A stretch of 64,000 bases of DNA, taken from assembly GCF_000204645.1 (NCBI RefSeq), contig NC_015422.1, positions 4,295,001-4,359,000 on the forward strand, read 5' to 3'. This DNA is from Alicycliphilus denitrificans K601 (GTDB taxonomy: Bacteria > Pseudomonadota > Gammaproteobacteria > Burkholderiales > Burkholderiaceae_C). How positions within the stretch are numbered: position 1 is the first letter of the stretch; the number at the start of each line of letters is the position of its first letter. Under the pieces are notes generated by a model. It saw nothing but the letters and a program-made list of their open reading frames with translations. It searched no databases and had not been told where the DNA came from. The translations under genes were made by a program, and so were the position numbers. Positions 37,324-46,968 of this stretch are shown here, piece by piece.

Positions 37324-38523
37324 ATGACAGGCATTCGTCGGATAGCCCAGGCCGCGACCGCGGCACTTTCACTGGCATGCGCCTTCACGGCCCAAGCGCA
37401 GGACGTCATCAAGATCGGCTACACGGCCGACCAGTCCGGCAGCGGCGTGGCCGAGCTGGGCATCGCCGGGCGCTGGGGGTTCGAGGCCGCCATCGAGGAC
37501 GTCAACAAGGCCGGCGGCATCCTGGGCAAGAAGGTGGTCGGCGTGATCCGCGACGACCAGGGCACGCCGCCGAAGGCCATCCAGACGGTGCAGGACCTGC
37601 TCGACAGCGAGAAGGTGCAGGCCCTGGTCGGCCCCGCCAACTCGGGCAACGCGCTGGCGTGGCTGCACATTCCGCAGCAGAAGAAGATCCCCGTGGTGGT
37701 GCCCATCGGCACGGCCACCGAGATCACCACGCGCTACGCCAAGGAGCCGCAGAACTACCTGTTCCGCATCTCGATGGTGGACCGCGAGCAGGTGTCGCTG
37801 CTGGCTGCCTATGCGGTCAAGGCGTCCAAGGGCAAGAAGATCGCCGTGCTGGCCGACTCCACGGGCTACGGCCAGGGCGGCATCAAGGACGCGACCGAGG
37901 TGCTGGCGCTGCACGGCGTCAAGCCCGTGGCCGTCGAGAAGTACGGCCCCAAGGACACGGACATGACCTCTCAGCTCAACAAGATCAAGGCCGCGGGGGC
38001 CGACACCGTGATCATCTACGGCATCGCCGACGGCGCCGCGCAGGTGGTGCGCAGCATGGAGAAGATCAACTACATGCCCATCACGCTGGGCACCTGGGGC
38101 AACCTGAGCTCGCTGTTCCCGAAGATGACCGGCCCCAAGCTGTCCGAGCACCTGATCATGGCCGCGTCCACCACCGAGGACACGTCCGACAAGACCAAGT
38201 CCCTGGGCGAGCGCGTGCGCAAGAACTTCGCGGCGCTGACGTGCTTCCCCTGCGCCGCGCAGGCCTACGACTCGGTGATGCTGCTGTCGGCAGCGATGAA
38301 GCAGGCCAACACCACCGACGGCGAGAAGGTGGCCGCCGCGCTGGAGAACCTGAGCGGCGTGAAGGGCGTCATCAAGACCTACGACAAGCCCTTCAGCAAG
38401 ACCATGCACGAGGGCCTGCACGTGGGCGACTTCTACCTCGCGCGCTGGAAGAACGGCACCGAGGTGCAACGCTTCCAGGACGACGTCTACAAGTCCATCA
38501 CACCCGCCGATCTCAAGCAGTGA
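37324..38523 (+). CDS. Branched-chain-type ABC transporter substrate-binding protein LivK-like (399 aa)
   Basis: The periplasmic receptor of the adjoining Liv-type ABC transporter. Signal peptide MTGIRRIAQAATAALSLACA with cleavage after AQA. The two-lobed Peripla_BP_6 domain includes IKIGYTADQSGSGVAELGIA, VGVIRDDQGTPPKAIQTVQD, LVGPANSGNALAWLHIPQQK, VLADSTGYGQGG and WGNLSSLFPKM. The start at the ATG after AACAGGAGACACGCA is chosen over an upstream in-frame ATG because it opens the signal peptide. The ligand is not known; the enzymes around it suggest an alcohol, ester or acid and not an amino acid. Confidence 0.92.
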   Translation: MTGIRRIAQAATAALSLACAFTAQAQDVIKIGYTADQSGSGVAELGIAGRWGFEAAIEDVNKAGGILGKKVVGVIRDDQGTPPKAIQTVQDLLDSEKVQALVGPANSGNALAWLHIPQQKKIPVVVPIGTATEITTRYAKEPQNYLFRISMVDREQVSLLAAYAVKASKGKKIAVLADSTGYGQGGIKDATEVLALHGVKPVAVEKYGPKDTDMTSQLNKIKAAGADTVIIYGIADGAAQVVRSMEKINYMPITLGTWGNLSSLFPKMTGPKLSEHLIMAASTTEDTSDKTKSLGERVRKNFAALTCFPCAAQAYDSVMLLSAAMKQANTTDGEKVAAALENLSGVKGVIKTYDKPFSKTMHEGLHVGDFYLARWKNGTEVQRFQDDVYKSITPADLKQ

Positions 38524-38630
38524 TCTGAAAACAGGAGCTGCTCGCGCTTGTCCAACAAGAGTTTCAGCATGAAAGACATCTGAAACACTTGCCAGCCAAG
38601 CGCAGGCAGCTCACTTTTTTTGACAGCTCC
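38524..38630 (+). repeat. Composite interspersed repeat between livK and livH
   Basis: CTGAAAACAGGAGCTGCT, then AGAGTTTCAG, GACATCTGAAAC and AAGCGCAGGCAGCTCAC follow in the same order as in the reverse complement of 8834-8938. It separates the receptor gene from the permease genes and could fold to lower downstream expression. Confidence 0.75.
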
Positions 38631-38651
38631 GCGTTAGTGGGAAGGCAGCGC

Positions 38652-39572
38652 ATGGCCGAATCGATACTCCAGGCGATCTTCAGCGGCCTGGCCCTGGGCA
38701 GCATCTACGCGCTCGTGGCCGTGGGCTTCAACATCACGTTCAACACCACCAAGACGCTGAACTTCGGCCAGGGCGAGTTCCTGGTGGCCGGGGCCTTCGT
38801 CGCGGTCTCGGTGCTGCTGCTGCTCGCGGGCAAGCAGATGACCGACGCGCTGCTGCCCTCCGAGGTGACGCTGACGCGCTACCTGCTGAGCCTGGCCGGT
38901 TCGATGGCGGTGCTGGCGCTGCTGGGCGTGCTGCTGTACTACACGGCGGTGCAGCCCTTCGTGGGCCAGGGCGGCATGGCCTGGGTGATGAGCACCATCG
39001 GCTTCGGCATCATCATCCAGAACACGGCGCTGGCGATCTGGGGGCCGTCGCCGCTGGTCATGCCCTCGCCGCTGGGCAACGACGTGATCCGCATCGGCGG
39101 CGCGGGCGTGCTGCCGCAGGAGGTGCTGGTGCTCGTGGCCAGCGTGGCCGTGCTGCTCACGCTGGACTGGGTGATGCGCGCCACCAGGATCGGCAAGGCC
39201 GTTCGCGCCGTGGCGCAGAACGGCAGCACCGCCACGCTGATGGGCATCAACGTGGGCGCCATCGTGGTGCTGGCCTTCGTCATCAGCTCCAGCCTTGCCG
39301 GGCTGGCCGGGCTCTTGATCGCGCCGATCACCACCGCGTCCGTCTTCATGGGGCTGACGCTCGCGCTCAAGGCCTTCTCGTCGGCCATCGTGGGCGGGCT
39401 CACCAGCCCGCGCGGCTGCATGCTGGGCGGCTTCCTGCTCGGCGTGATCGAGGCGCTGGTGGGCCTGTGGCACGCGGAGCTGCGCGAGATCAGCATCTTC
39501 ATCCTCATCATCGTCGTGCTCGTGGTGCGCCCGCAGGGCCTGCTGGGCCAGCGCATCGTGGAGAAGGTATGA
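38652..39572 (+). CDS. livH: Branched-chain-type ABC transporter permease LivH (306 aa)
   Basis: An inner-membrane permease subunit with about eight helices. The LivH family marks are ILQAIFSGLALGSIYALVAV at the start, FNTTKTLNFGQGEFLVAGAF, AVAQNGSTATLMGINVGAIV (the ATPase-coupling loop) and SAIVGGLTSPRGCMLGGFLL near the end. The ATG at MAESILQ gives the normal length. The stop overlaps the next start (ATGA). It works with the LivM-LivG fusion and LivF to import the ligand caught by the LivK-like receptor. Confidence 0.94.
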   Translation: MAESILQAIFSGLALGSIYALVAVGFNITFNTTKTLNFGQGEFLVAGAFVAVSVLLLLAGKQMTDALLPSEVTLTRYLLSLAGSMAVLALLGVLLYYTAVQPFVGQGGMAWVMSTIGFGIIIQNTALAIWGPSPLVMPSPLGNDVIRIGGAGVLPQEVLVLVASVAVLLTLDWVMRATRIGKAVRAVAQNGSTATLMGINVGAIVVLAFVISSSLAGLAGLLIAPITTASVFMGLTLALKAFSSAIVGGLTSPRGCMLGGFLLGVIEALVGLWHAELREISIFILIIVVLVVRPQGLLGQRIVEKV

Positions 39573-41383
39573 CGGCCGAGCGCAAACATACCCTGTGGCT
39601 CGCCGTGGTCGCCGCGCTGGCGGCGGCCGTGCCGCTCGCCACCGACAACGATTTCCACCTGCGCGTGCTGTTCCTCATCGGCGTCAACTACATCGCCGCC
39701 GCCGGCATGAACGTGCTCGTGGGCTACACCGGGCAGAAGTCGCTGGGCCATGCGGGCCTCTTCGCCGTGGGCGCGTACACGGTGGCGCTGCTCACCGCGC
39801 GCTGGGGCTGGAACCCGTGGCCGGCCTTCGTCGCCGCGGGTGTGATGGCGGGCATCTTCGGCGTCGTCATCGCGCTGCCCGCGCTGCGGGTGAAGGGCCC
39901 GGCGCTGGCCATGGTGACCATAGGCTTCGGCATCGTGGTGGAGAAGATCGTCTCCGAATGGCAGGACGTGTTCGCCGGCCAGCAGGGCATCTACGGCGTG
40001 CTGCCGCTGTCGCTGGGCGGCACCATGTTCAGCTCCAAGCAGTGGGTCTGGTTCGTGCTGCTGCTGGGCGTGGCCCTGCACGTGATGCTGCGCCTGCTGC
40101 TGCGCGGGCGCTTCGGGCGCGCGTTCATGGCAGTGAACACCGCCGAGGTGGCAGCCGAGAGCGTGGGCATCAGCGTCTACCGCTTCAAGGTGCTGGCCTT
40201 CGTGATCAGTGCCGTCACCTGCGGGCTGGCCGGCGCGCTGATCGCGCAGCAGAACCAGTACATCAACTCCGACTTCATCACCTTCAACCTGTCGATCTTC
40301 ATCCTGCTCATGGTGCTGTTCGGCGGGCATTCGGTCTACGGGCCGCTGCTGGGCGCGGTGGTGCTGACGCTGCTCGACTCCTTCCTCTCGCGCTGGCCGG
40401 GCGTGCAGCACTTCACCTACGGCGCGCTGCTGCTGTTCGCGCTCTACGCCATGCCCGACGGGTTGGCCGGCTTCGTGCGCCAGATGGCGCGCAAGTGGGC
40501 GCCTGGCCTGCTGCCGGCCGAGGCGCTGCCCGCGCAGCTCGCGCCCTGGCGCCTGCGCAGCGGGACCGGCGCCGAGACGATGCTGCTCGAAGCCCAGGGC
40601 CTGTACAAGGCCTACGGCGGCGTGGTGCCCACGAACGAGGTGGACCTCAGCATCCGCGCCGGCCACGTGCACTCGCTGATCGGGCCCAACGGCGCGGGCA
40701 AGACCACGCTGCTCAACATCCTCTCGGGCATCGTGCCGCCGGACCGCGGAAGCATCCGCTTCGAGGGGCGCGACGTGACGGGCCTTGCGCCCCACCGCAT
40801 CGCGCGCGCGGGCCTGGGGCGCACCTTCCAGAACCTCAAGCTGTTCGCGGGCATGTCGGTGCTGGACAACGTCAAGCTCGGCCTGCACGCGCACATCCCC
40901 ACGGGCTTCCTCGGCAGCCTGCTGGGCCGCGGCGGCCATGCCGAGCGCGCCGCGCGCGACGAGGCGCTGCAGATCCTGGACTGGCTGGGCCTCAAGGACA
41001 AGGCGCAGGAGATCGCCGGCAGCCTGCCCTACGGCGTGCAGCGCCGCCTGGAGCTGGCGCGCGCGCTGGCCACGCACCCGCGCCTGCTGCTGCTCGACGA
41101 GCCCGCCGCCGGCCTGAACCCGCAGGAGACGCAGGAGCTGGCGCAGGTGATCCTGCGCATCCGCGACCTGGGGATCACCGTGCTGCTCATCGAGCACCAC
41201 ATGGACCTGGTGATGGCCGTTTCCGACCACGTGATCGTGCTCGACTACGGCCAGAAGATCGCCGAGGGCGCGCCGGCGCAGGTACAGAACGACCCGCGCG
41301 TGATCGCGGCCTACCTGGGCGCGGACGACGGCACGCAGGAAGAGGAAGAAGAGGACGAGGAAGGCGGTGCCCATGTCCAATGA
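39569..41383 (+). CDS. Fused LivM permease and LivG ATPase (604 aa)
   Basis: Two transporter subunits in one chain. Residues about 1-330 form the LivM permease with about nine helices (AAGMNVLVGYTGQKSLGHAG, LPALRVKGPALAMVTIGFGI, VNTAEVAAESVGISVYRFKV). Residues about 345-590 are the LivG ATPase: Walker A GPNGAGKTT, Q-loop RTFQNLKLF, signature variant LPYGVQRRLELARAL, Walker B LLLLDEPAAGLNP and switch histidine IEHHMDLVM. A very acidic tail (EEEEEDEEGG) ends the protein. No start or frameshift separates the halves. Such fusions are known in this family of bacteria. It is coupled to livH by ATGA and overlaps livF. Confidence 0.93.
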   Translation: MTAERKHTLWLAVVAALAAAVPLATDNDFHLRVLFLIGVNYIAAAGMNVLVGYTGQKSLGHAGLFAVGAYTVALLTARWGWNPWPAFVAAGVMAGIFGVVIALPALRVKGPALAMVTIGFGIVVEKIVSEWQDVFAGQQGIYGVLPLSLGGTMFSSKQWVWFVLLLGVALHVMLRLLLRGRFGRAFMAVNTAEVAAESVGISVYRFKVLAFVISAVTCGLAGALIAQQNQYINSDFITFNLSIFILLMVLFGGHSVYGPLLGAVVLTLLDSFLSRWPGVQHFTYGALLLFALYAMPDGLAGFVRQMARKWAPGLLPAEALPAQLAPWRLRSGTGAETMLLEAQGLYKAYGGVVPTNEVDLSIRAGHVHSLIGPNGAGKTTLLNILSGIVPPDRGSIRFEGRDVTGLAPHRIARAGLGRTFQNLKLFAGMSVLDNVKLGLHAHIPTGFLGSLLGRGGHAERAARDEALQILDWLGLKDKAQEIAGSLPYGVQRRLELARALATHPRLLLLDEPAAGLNPQETQELAQVILRIRDLGITVLLIEHHMDLVMAVSDHVIVLDYGQKIAEGAPAQVQNDPRVIAAYLGADDGTQEEEEEDEEGGAHVQ

Positions 41384-42095
41384 GCTGCTACGCATCGACG
41401 GCCTGCACGTGCACTACGGCGCCGTGCAGGCACTGAAAGGCGTCTCGCTGCACGTGCAGGCGGGCGAGGTGGTCACCATCATCGGCGGCAACGGCGCGGG
41501 CAAGAGCACGCTCATGCGCTGCATCTCGGGCCTGGAACCCGCGGCAGGCGGGCGCGTGGTCTTCGAGGGGCAGGACCTCGCCGCCATCCCCGGGCACAGG
41601 CGCGTGGCGCTGGGCATCGCACAGTCGCCCGAGGGCCGGCAGGTGTTCGCCGACCAGAGCGTGCGCGACAACCTGCTGCTGGGCGCCTACCACCGGCGCG
41701 CCAGCGCGGCGGAGATCGAGGCCGACATACAGGCACAGTTCGAGCGCTTTCCGCGCCTGGGCGAGCGCCAGCAGCAGATGGCGGGCACCATGTCCGGCGG
41801 CGAGCAGCAGATGCTGGCCATCGCCCGCGCCCTCATGGCGCGCCCCAAGCTGCTGCTGCTCGACGAGCCCTCGCTGGGCCTGGCCCCGCTGATCGTCAAG
41901 GAGATCTTCGACACCATCCGCGGCCTGCGCACGCAGGGCGTGACCATCCTGCTCGTCGAGCAGATGGCCAACCAGGCCCTGGCCGTGGCCGACCGCGGCT
42001 ACGTGCTGGAGACCGGGCGCATCACGCTGCAGGGCCCCGGCCGCGAGCTGCGGCGCGACCCCAAGGTGCGCGCCGCCTACCTCGGAGGACATTGA
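41373..42095 (+). CDS. livF: Branched-chain-type ABC transporter ATPase LivF (240 aa)
   Basis: The second ATPase of the transporter. Walker A GGNGAGKSTLMR (about residues 36-47), Q-loop IAQSPEGRQVFADQSVRDNL, signature MSGGEQQMLAIARAL, Walker B LLLLDEPSLGLAP and switch LLVEQMANQAL are all intact. QSPEGRQVF is characteristic of LivF. The ATG at MSNELLRIDG, preceded by AGGAAGGCGG, is preferred; an in-frame GTG lies two codons earlier. It overlaps the acidic tail of the fused LivMG gene by 11 bases. Full length. Confidence 0.95.
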   Translation: MSNELLRIDGLHVHYGAVQALKGVSLHVQAGEVVTIIGGNGAGKSTLMRCISGLEPAAGGRVVFEGQDLAAIPGHRRVALGIAQSPEGRQVFADQSVRDNLLLGAYHRRASAAEIEADIQAQFERFPRLGERQQQMAGTMSGGEQQMLAIARALMARPKLLLLDEPSLGLAPLIVKEIFDTIRGLRTQGVTILLVEQMANQALAVADRGYVLETGRITLQGPGRELRRDPKVRAAYLGGH

Positions 42096-42102
42096 AATGG
42101 AA

Positions 42103-42224
42103 CACCCCCCTGAGCCGCTTCGCGCCTTCCCCCCTCTCTCGCATCGCTGCGCGCTGCGGGAGGGGGGACGCCGCCAGCGCGGCGGGGCAACCCTTGCGCG
42201 GCGGCCTGGGGCGCGCCAGATTCA
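42103..42224. repeat. GC-rich intergenic repeat with CCCCCCTC/GAGGGGGG stem
   Basis: Lies in the 167-bp gap between livF and the second GMC gene. CCCCCCTC and GAGGGGGG can pair around a loop holding TCGCATCGCTGCGCGCTGCG, followed by GCCGCC/GGCGGC-rich segments. Sequences of this kind recur between genes in Comamonadaceae genomes (recalled, not searched). It may weaken read-through into the following genes. Confidence 0.6.
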
Positions 42225-42262
42225 TGGGCTGCGGGTGATGCGCAGCATCAGGGAGAACTGAC

Positions 42263-43873
42263 GTGCAGGAAACCTTCGACTACGTGGTGGTGGGCGCGGG
42301 CGCGGCCGGCGCCATCGTGGCGCGGCGGCTGGCCGAGGACCCGGCCGTCACCGTCTGCCTGCTTGAAGCCGGCCCGCCCGACCGCCACCCCTACCTGCAC
42401 CTGCCGGCCGGCTTCATCAAGATGCTGTTCGACCCGGCCTACACGTGGACCTACGGCTCCGAACCCGACGCGCGCACGCTGGAGCGGCGCGTGCCGTTGC
42501 CGCAGGGCAAGACCCTGGGCGGGTCGAGCGCGATCAACGGCCTGATCTACAACCGCGGCCAGGCCGAGGACTACGATGGCTGGGCCGCTTTGGGCAACCC
42601 CGGCTGGTCGTTCGCCGAGGTGCTGCCCTACTTCCAGCGCAACGAGCGCTGGCTGGGCCCCGCCGGCAGTGCGCGGCGCGGCACCTCGGGCAGGGTGCCC
42701 GTCACACCCATCGACTGGACGCACCCGGTCTGCGAGGCCTTCATCGCGGGCGCCGGGGAACTGGGCCTGCCACGCAACCCCGACTACAACGGCGACACCC
42801 AGGCCGGCGTGGGCTACTTCCAGCGCACCATCCACCGCGGCTGGCGCCAGAGCACGGCGCGCGCCTATCTGCGCTCGCCCGGCAGCAACCTGGCCGTGCG
42901 CACCCATGCCCAGGCCACGCGCATCGTGCTCGACGGCACGCGCGCCGCGGGCGTGGAATACGCGCACGGCGGCCCGCAGGGCAGCGCCAAGGCGGTCGGC
43001 GCGCGGCGCGAGGTGGTGGTCTGCGCGGGCGCGGTCAACACGCCGCGGCTGCTGCAGCTCTCGGGCATAGGCCCGGCCGACCAGCTGCAGGCGCTGGGCC
43101 TGCCCGTGGCGCACCACCTCGCGGGCGTGGGCACGCACCTGAAGGACCACTTCTCGGTGCGCGTGGTGGGGCGCGTGCGGCGCGGCAGCGCGGTCACCAT
43201 CAACGAACTGGCGCGCGCGCCGCGCCTGTGGGGCCAGGCCGCGCGCTGGCTCGCGGGGCGGCCGAGCATCCTCGCGCTGAGCCCGTCGCTCGTGCACTTC
43301 TTCTGGCATTCGGGACTGGGCGACGGCCTGCGGCCCGACCTGCAGGGCGTGTTCACCCCGGCCAGCTACCGCGAGGGCTACGTCGGCCAGCTCGACACCT
43401 ACCCCGGCATGACCTGCGGCGTCTGGGCCCACCGCCCGCGCAGCGAGGGCGAGGTGCGGCTGCGCTCGGCCGATCCCTGGGCCGAGCCGCTGATCCGCCC
43501 CAACTACCTGTCGCACGAGGAAGACGTGCGCGTGCTCACCGCCGGCGTGCGCCTGGCGCGCGGCCTGCTGCGCACCCAGGCACTCGCGCCCTTCTTCGAG
43601 GACGAGGCCATGCCGGGCGCCGATGCGCAGAGCGACGAGGACATCCTCGCCTACATACGCCGCTACGGCGTCTCGTCCTACCACCTGTGCGGCACGGCCC
43701 GCATGGGGCCTTCGCCCGAAGAGGGCGCCGTGGTCGATGCGCAGCTGCGCGTGCACGGCCTGCAGGGCCTGCGCGTGGCCGACTCATCGGTCATTCCCGC
43801 CATTCCCTCGGCCAACATCTGCGCCGCCACGATGATGATCGGCGAGAAGGCGGCCGACCTGATCCGCAGCTGA
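42263..43873 (+). CDS. Second GMC-family FAD-dependent alcohol oxidoreductase (536 aa)
   Basis: A paralogue of the enzyme at 35565, with the same length. FAD start FDYVVVGAGAAGAIVARRLA, signature 1 TLGGSSAINGLIYNRGQAED, signature 2 GAVNTPRLLQLSGIGPADQL, catalytic histidine in SSYHLCGTARMGPSP and C-terminal VADSSVIPAIPSANICAATM. It starts with GTG after a GGGAGAACTGAC ribosome site. The middle part, which shapes the substrate pocket, differs clearly from the first copy, so the two may act on different alcohols or on successive steps. It stands 10 bases before the ligase gene, in one transcript. Confidence 0.93.
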   Translation: MQETFDYVVVGAGAAGAIVARRLAEDPAVTVCLLEAGPPDRHPYLHLPAGFIKMLFDPAYTWTYGSEPDARTLERRVPLPQGKTLGGSSAINGLIYNRGQAEDYDGWAALGNPGWSFAEVLPYFQRNERWLGPAGSARRGTSGRVPVTPIDWTHPVCEAFIAGAGELGLPRNPDYNGDTQAGVGYFQRTIHRGWRQSTARAYLRSPGSNLAVRTHAQATRIVLDGTRAAGVEYAHGGPQGSAKAVGARREVVVCAGAVNTPRLLQLSGIGPADQLQALGLPVAHHLAGVGTHLKDHFSVRVVGRVRRGSAVTINELARAPRLWGQAARWLAGRPSILALSPSLVHFFWHSGLGDGLRPDLQGVFTPASYREGYVGQLDTYPGMTCGVWAHRPRSEGEVRLRSADPWAEPLIRPNYLSHEEDVRVLTAGVRLARGLLRTQALAPFFEDEAMPGADAQSDEDILAYIRRYGVSSYHLCGTARMGPSPEEGAVVDAQLRVHGLQGLRVADSSVIPAIPSANICAATMMIGEKAADLIRS

Positions 43874-43883
43874 GGAGACACAC

Positions 43884-45542
43884 ATGCTGGTTCCGCACGA
43901 GAGCGCCACGATCGGCGGCGTGCTGCTGGAGGCCGCCGCCGCGTTCGGCGCCCGCCCCCTGCTCGTGGCGCCGCCCAATGCCGCGCGCGGCTACGACCCC
44001 GAGGGCCGCACCATCACCTATGCCCAGGCGGCGCAGGCGGTGCAAGGGCTCATGGATCGCTACCGCGAGGCCGGCTATGGCGCGGGCCACCGCGTGGCGC
44101 TGCTGCTGGAGAACCGCCTGGAGCACATGCTGCACAAGCTGGCCATGAACGCGCTGGGCATCTGCTGCGTGCCCGTCAACCCCGACTACCGCCCGCGCGA
44201 GCTGGCCTACCTGATCGACCACGCGCACGTCGATCTTGCCGTGGTGCTGCAGTCGCGCCAGGCCGACTGGCAGGCCGGCGCACGCGAGGCCGCGTGGCAG
44301 CCGCCCGCCGTCGTCTTCGAGCAGTTCGACGCCGCCCTGCCCCCGGCGCCCGCCCCGGCGACGCACTGGACGCCCGGGGCCGGCACGCCCGCGAGCATCC
44401 TCTACACCTCGGGCACCACGGGCCGGCCCAAGGGCTGCGTGCTCTCGCACCGCTACGAGCTGGCGGCCGGCGCCTACTACGCCACGCGCGGCGGCCTCGT
44501 GGACTTCCGGCCCGAGGGCGAGCGCATCTACAACCCGCTGCCGCTGTTCCACGTGAACGCGTCCATCCTCTCGTTCTACGCTGCGCTGCTCACCGGCAGC
44601 TGCCAGATCCAGACCGACCGCTTCCAGCCCACGCGCTGGTGGCAGGAAGTGCGCGACACGCGGGCCACCATCGTCCACTACCTGGGCGTGATCGTGCAGA
44701 TGCTCTGCGCGCAGCCGCCCTCCCCCGGCGACACGCGGCATTGCGTGCGCTTCGGCATGGGCGCGGGCGTGGAGCCGCAGTTGCACGCGGCGTTCGAGGA
44801 ACGCTTCGGCTTCCCGCTGCTGGAGCTCTGGGGCATGACGGAGAACGTGCGCATCCTGGTCGATTGCCACCCGCCGCGCCAGGTGGGCACGCGCGCCTTC
44901 GGGCGGTCCACGCCGGGTATCGAGGTGCGCGTGGCGGACGACGCGGGCGCCGACGTGCCCGACGGCACGCCGGGGGAGATGCTGATCCGCCATTCGGCCG
45001 AGGCACCGCGCAAGGACTTCTTCTCGGGCTATCTCGACGACGAGGCCGCCACCGAGGCCGCGTGGCGCGGCGGCTGGTTCCACACCGGCGACGTGGTGGT
45101 GCGCGACGCCACGGGCATGCTGCACTTCGTGGAGCGGCGCAAGAACATCATCCGCCGCTCGGGCGAGAACATCGCGGCGGCCGATGTGGAGGCATGGCTC
45201 GTCACCCATCCCGACGTGGACATGGCCGCCGTCATGGCCGTGCCCGACGAGGTGCGCGAAGAGGAGGTGCTGGCCTGCATCGTGCTCAAGCCGCACGCGG
45301 CGCAGACGCTGCAAAAGCCGGGTGCCGAGGCGGCGCTGCTGCGCTCGCTCTTCGACCACTGCAGCCAGGGGCTGGCCTACTTCAAGGCGCCCGGCTGGAT
45401 CTGGTTCACCGGCCAGATCCCGACCACGGGCACGCAGAAGATCCAGAAGCACGGCATCTTCGGCGCCGGCGTGGACCCGCGCACCGTGGCGGGCATGCAC
45501 GACCTGCGCGCATGGAAAAAGCGCCGGCAGGCGCAGGGCTGA
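43884..45542 (+). CDS. AMP-dependent acyl-CoA ligase (552 aa)
   Basis: An ANL-superfamily ligase, resembling crotonobetaine/carnitine-CoA ligases. Motifs: SILYTSGTTGRPKGCVLSHR (about 171-190), LLELWGMTENVRI, GGWFHTGDVVVRDATGMLHF, RRSGENIAAADVEAWLVTHP and the C-terminal lysine in TGTQKIQKHGIFG. It would turn the acid formed after GMC oxidation into a CoA thioester. An aldehyde dehydrogenase for the step between is not in the cluster, so either one GMC enzyme oxidises the aldehyde or an unlinked gene does. It ends 30 bases from the convergent mocR gene with no terminator between. Confidence 0.92.
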   Translation: MLVPHESATIGGVLLEAAAAFGARPLLVAPPNAARGYDPEGRTITYAQAAQAVQGLMDRYREAGYGAGHRVALLLENRLEHMLHKLAMNALGICCVPVNPDYRPRELAYLIDHAHVDLAVVLQSRQADWQAGAREAAWQPPAVVFEQFDAALPPAPAPATHWTPGAGTPASILYTSGTTGRPKGCVLSHRYELAAGAYYATRGGLVDFRPEGERIYNPLPLFHVNASILSFYAALLTGSCQIQTDRFQPTRWWQEVRDTRATIVHYLGVIVQMLCAQPPSPGDTRHCVRFGMGAGVEPQLHAAFEERFGFPLLELWGMTENVRILVDCHPPRQVGTRAFGRSTPGIEVRVADDAGADVPDGTPGEMLIRHSAEAPRKDFFSGYLDDEAATEAAWRGGWFHTGDVVVRDATGMLHFVERRKNIIRRSGENIAAADVEAWLVTHPDVDMAAVMAVPDEVREEEVLACIVLKPHAAQTLQKPGAEAALLRSLFDHCSQGLAYFKAPGWIWFTGQIPTTGTQKIQKHGIFGAGVDPRTVAGMHDLRAWKKRRQAQG

Positions 45543-45571
45543 ACCGGGGAGCGCCCATGTCCGCGCAGCCT

Positions 45572-46960
45572 TCAGCCGCGAAGCCGCTCCAGCGCGCGCG
45601 CGAACCGCGGGTCCTGCACCGCATGCGGGTTGCAGCGCGACCAGGGGCATGCCTGCTCGCTGTTCACGCAGAAGATGTTGCCGGGCGCCATCACGATGCC
45701 GTGGCCCAGCATGGCCTGGGCCAGCGCCTGGGCGTCCGGGAAGCCGGGCCAGCGCGCCCAGATGAACAGCGAATGCACGGGGCGCACGAACACCTCGGCC
45801 CCCATGCGGTCGAGCAGCGCATAGGCGTTGTGCGTCGCCTCGGCCAGCCTGCCCCGCAACTGCTCCAGGTGCTTGGCGTAACGCCGCTCCGCCAGCAGGG
45901 TCTCGACGGCGCGCTCGGCGTATTCCGAGCTGCTAATGCTGGTCAGCACCTTGAGGTCGGCCAGTTCCTGCGCCAGGTCCGCGCTGCAGGCGACGAAGCC
46001 CACGCGCAGCGCGGCCGACAGCGACTTGGAGAAGCTGCCGAGGTAAAGCGTGCGCTCCAGCCCATCCAGCGCCGACAGCCGCGGCGCCGTGGCGGGGCGG
46101 AAGTCGCTCAGCACGTCGTTCTCGACGAGCAGCAGGTTGTGCTGCTCGGCCAGGCGCAGCACCGCGCGCGCCTTCGGCAGCGAGAGGTCCGAGCCCGTGG
46201 GGTTGTGGGCCAGCGACTGCGTGAAGAACAGGCGCGGGCGCAGGGTCTTGAGCAGGCGCTCCAGCGCCTGCAGGTCCGGGCCGTCCGCCAGGCGGGGCAC
46301 GCCCACGACCCGCGCGCCCGCCAGGTGCAACTTGCCCCGCAAGGGGTAGTAGCCGGGATCGTCGATCAGCACCGTGCCGCCGGGCGGCACGAAGTAGCGC
46401 ACGATCAGGTCCATGGCTTCGTTGGCGCCATGCGTGGGCACGATCTGCTGGGGATGGGCGTCGATGCCTACATCGGCCAGGCGCCGCACGAGGCGGTGGC
46501 GCAGCGGCGCATAGCCCAGCCGGTCGCCATAGCGGAACAGCGTGCCCAGGCCGCCGCGCGCCACCTTGTGGTGCGTTCGGTCCAGCCGCGCGCCCGCGAG
46601 CCATTCCGACGGGGGGAACGCATCCCCCACGGCCAGTTGCCCCGGCTCGTTGCGCAGCTGCGTTCGCAGGAGCCAGACGATGTCCATGGTCCGGCGCAGC
46701 GTATGGCCCTCGATGGCCTCGCCGTCAGCCTCGGGCACGGCCTCCTTGACGAAGAAGCCCGAGCCGCGCCGCGGCTCCACCAGCCCCCGGGCCACCAGCA
46801 GCTCGAAGGCGGAAACCACCGTGTTCTTGCCATAGCCGCGCGACGCCGCGATCTCGCGCAGCGACGGCAGCTTGTCGCCGCCGCGGTACACGCCGTCGCG
46901 GATCTGCCGCTCCAGCGAATCCGCCAGCGCGATGAACAAGGGGGCAGGTGTGGCGCTCAT
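45572..46960 (-). CDS. MocR-type regulator, GntR HTH fused to aminotransferase-like domain (462 aa)
   Basis: Residues about 8-75 are a GntR winged helix ([54 protein letters not shown]). Residues about 100-460 have the fold of type I PLP enzymes: [43 protein letters not shown] and the PLP lysine K312 in [17 protein letters not shown]. Such proteins sense PLP and an amine or another ligand. It is divergent from mvaA across 64 bases holding an ACTGTACC motif, and convergent with the GMC/Liv/ligase cluster, where the same motif occurs. Confidence 0.93.
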   Translation of the reverse strand: MSATPAPLFIALADSLERQIRDGVYRGGDKLPSLREIAASRGYGKNTVVSAFELLVARGLVEPRRGSGFFVKEAVPEADGEAIEGHTLRRTMDIVWLLRTQLRNEPGQLAVGDAFPPSEWLAGARLDRTHHKVARGGLGTLFRYGDRLGYAPLRHRLVRRLADVGIDAHPQQIVPTHGANEAMDLIVRYFVPPGGTVLIDDPGYYPLRGKLHLAGARVVGVPRLADGPDLQALERLLKTLRPRLFFTQSLAHNPTGSDLSLPKARAVLRLAEQHNLLLVENDVLSDFRPATAPRLSALDGLERTLYLGSFSKSLSAALRVGFVACSADLAQELADLKVLTSISSSEYAERAVETLLAERRYAKHLEQLRGRLAEATHNAYALLDRMGAEVFVRPVHSLFIWARWPGFPDAQALAQAMLGHGIVMAPGNIFCVNSEQACPWSRCNPHAVQDPRFARALERLRG

Positions 46961-46968
46961 GCGCCCGC

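Noticed and set aside
41280..41290. GGTACAG inside the LivMG coding region as another MocR half-site
   Set aside because: It lies in coding sequence where the codons explain it, and such 7-mers occur several times by chance in 64 kb.
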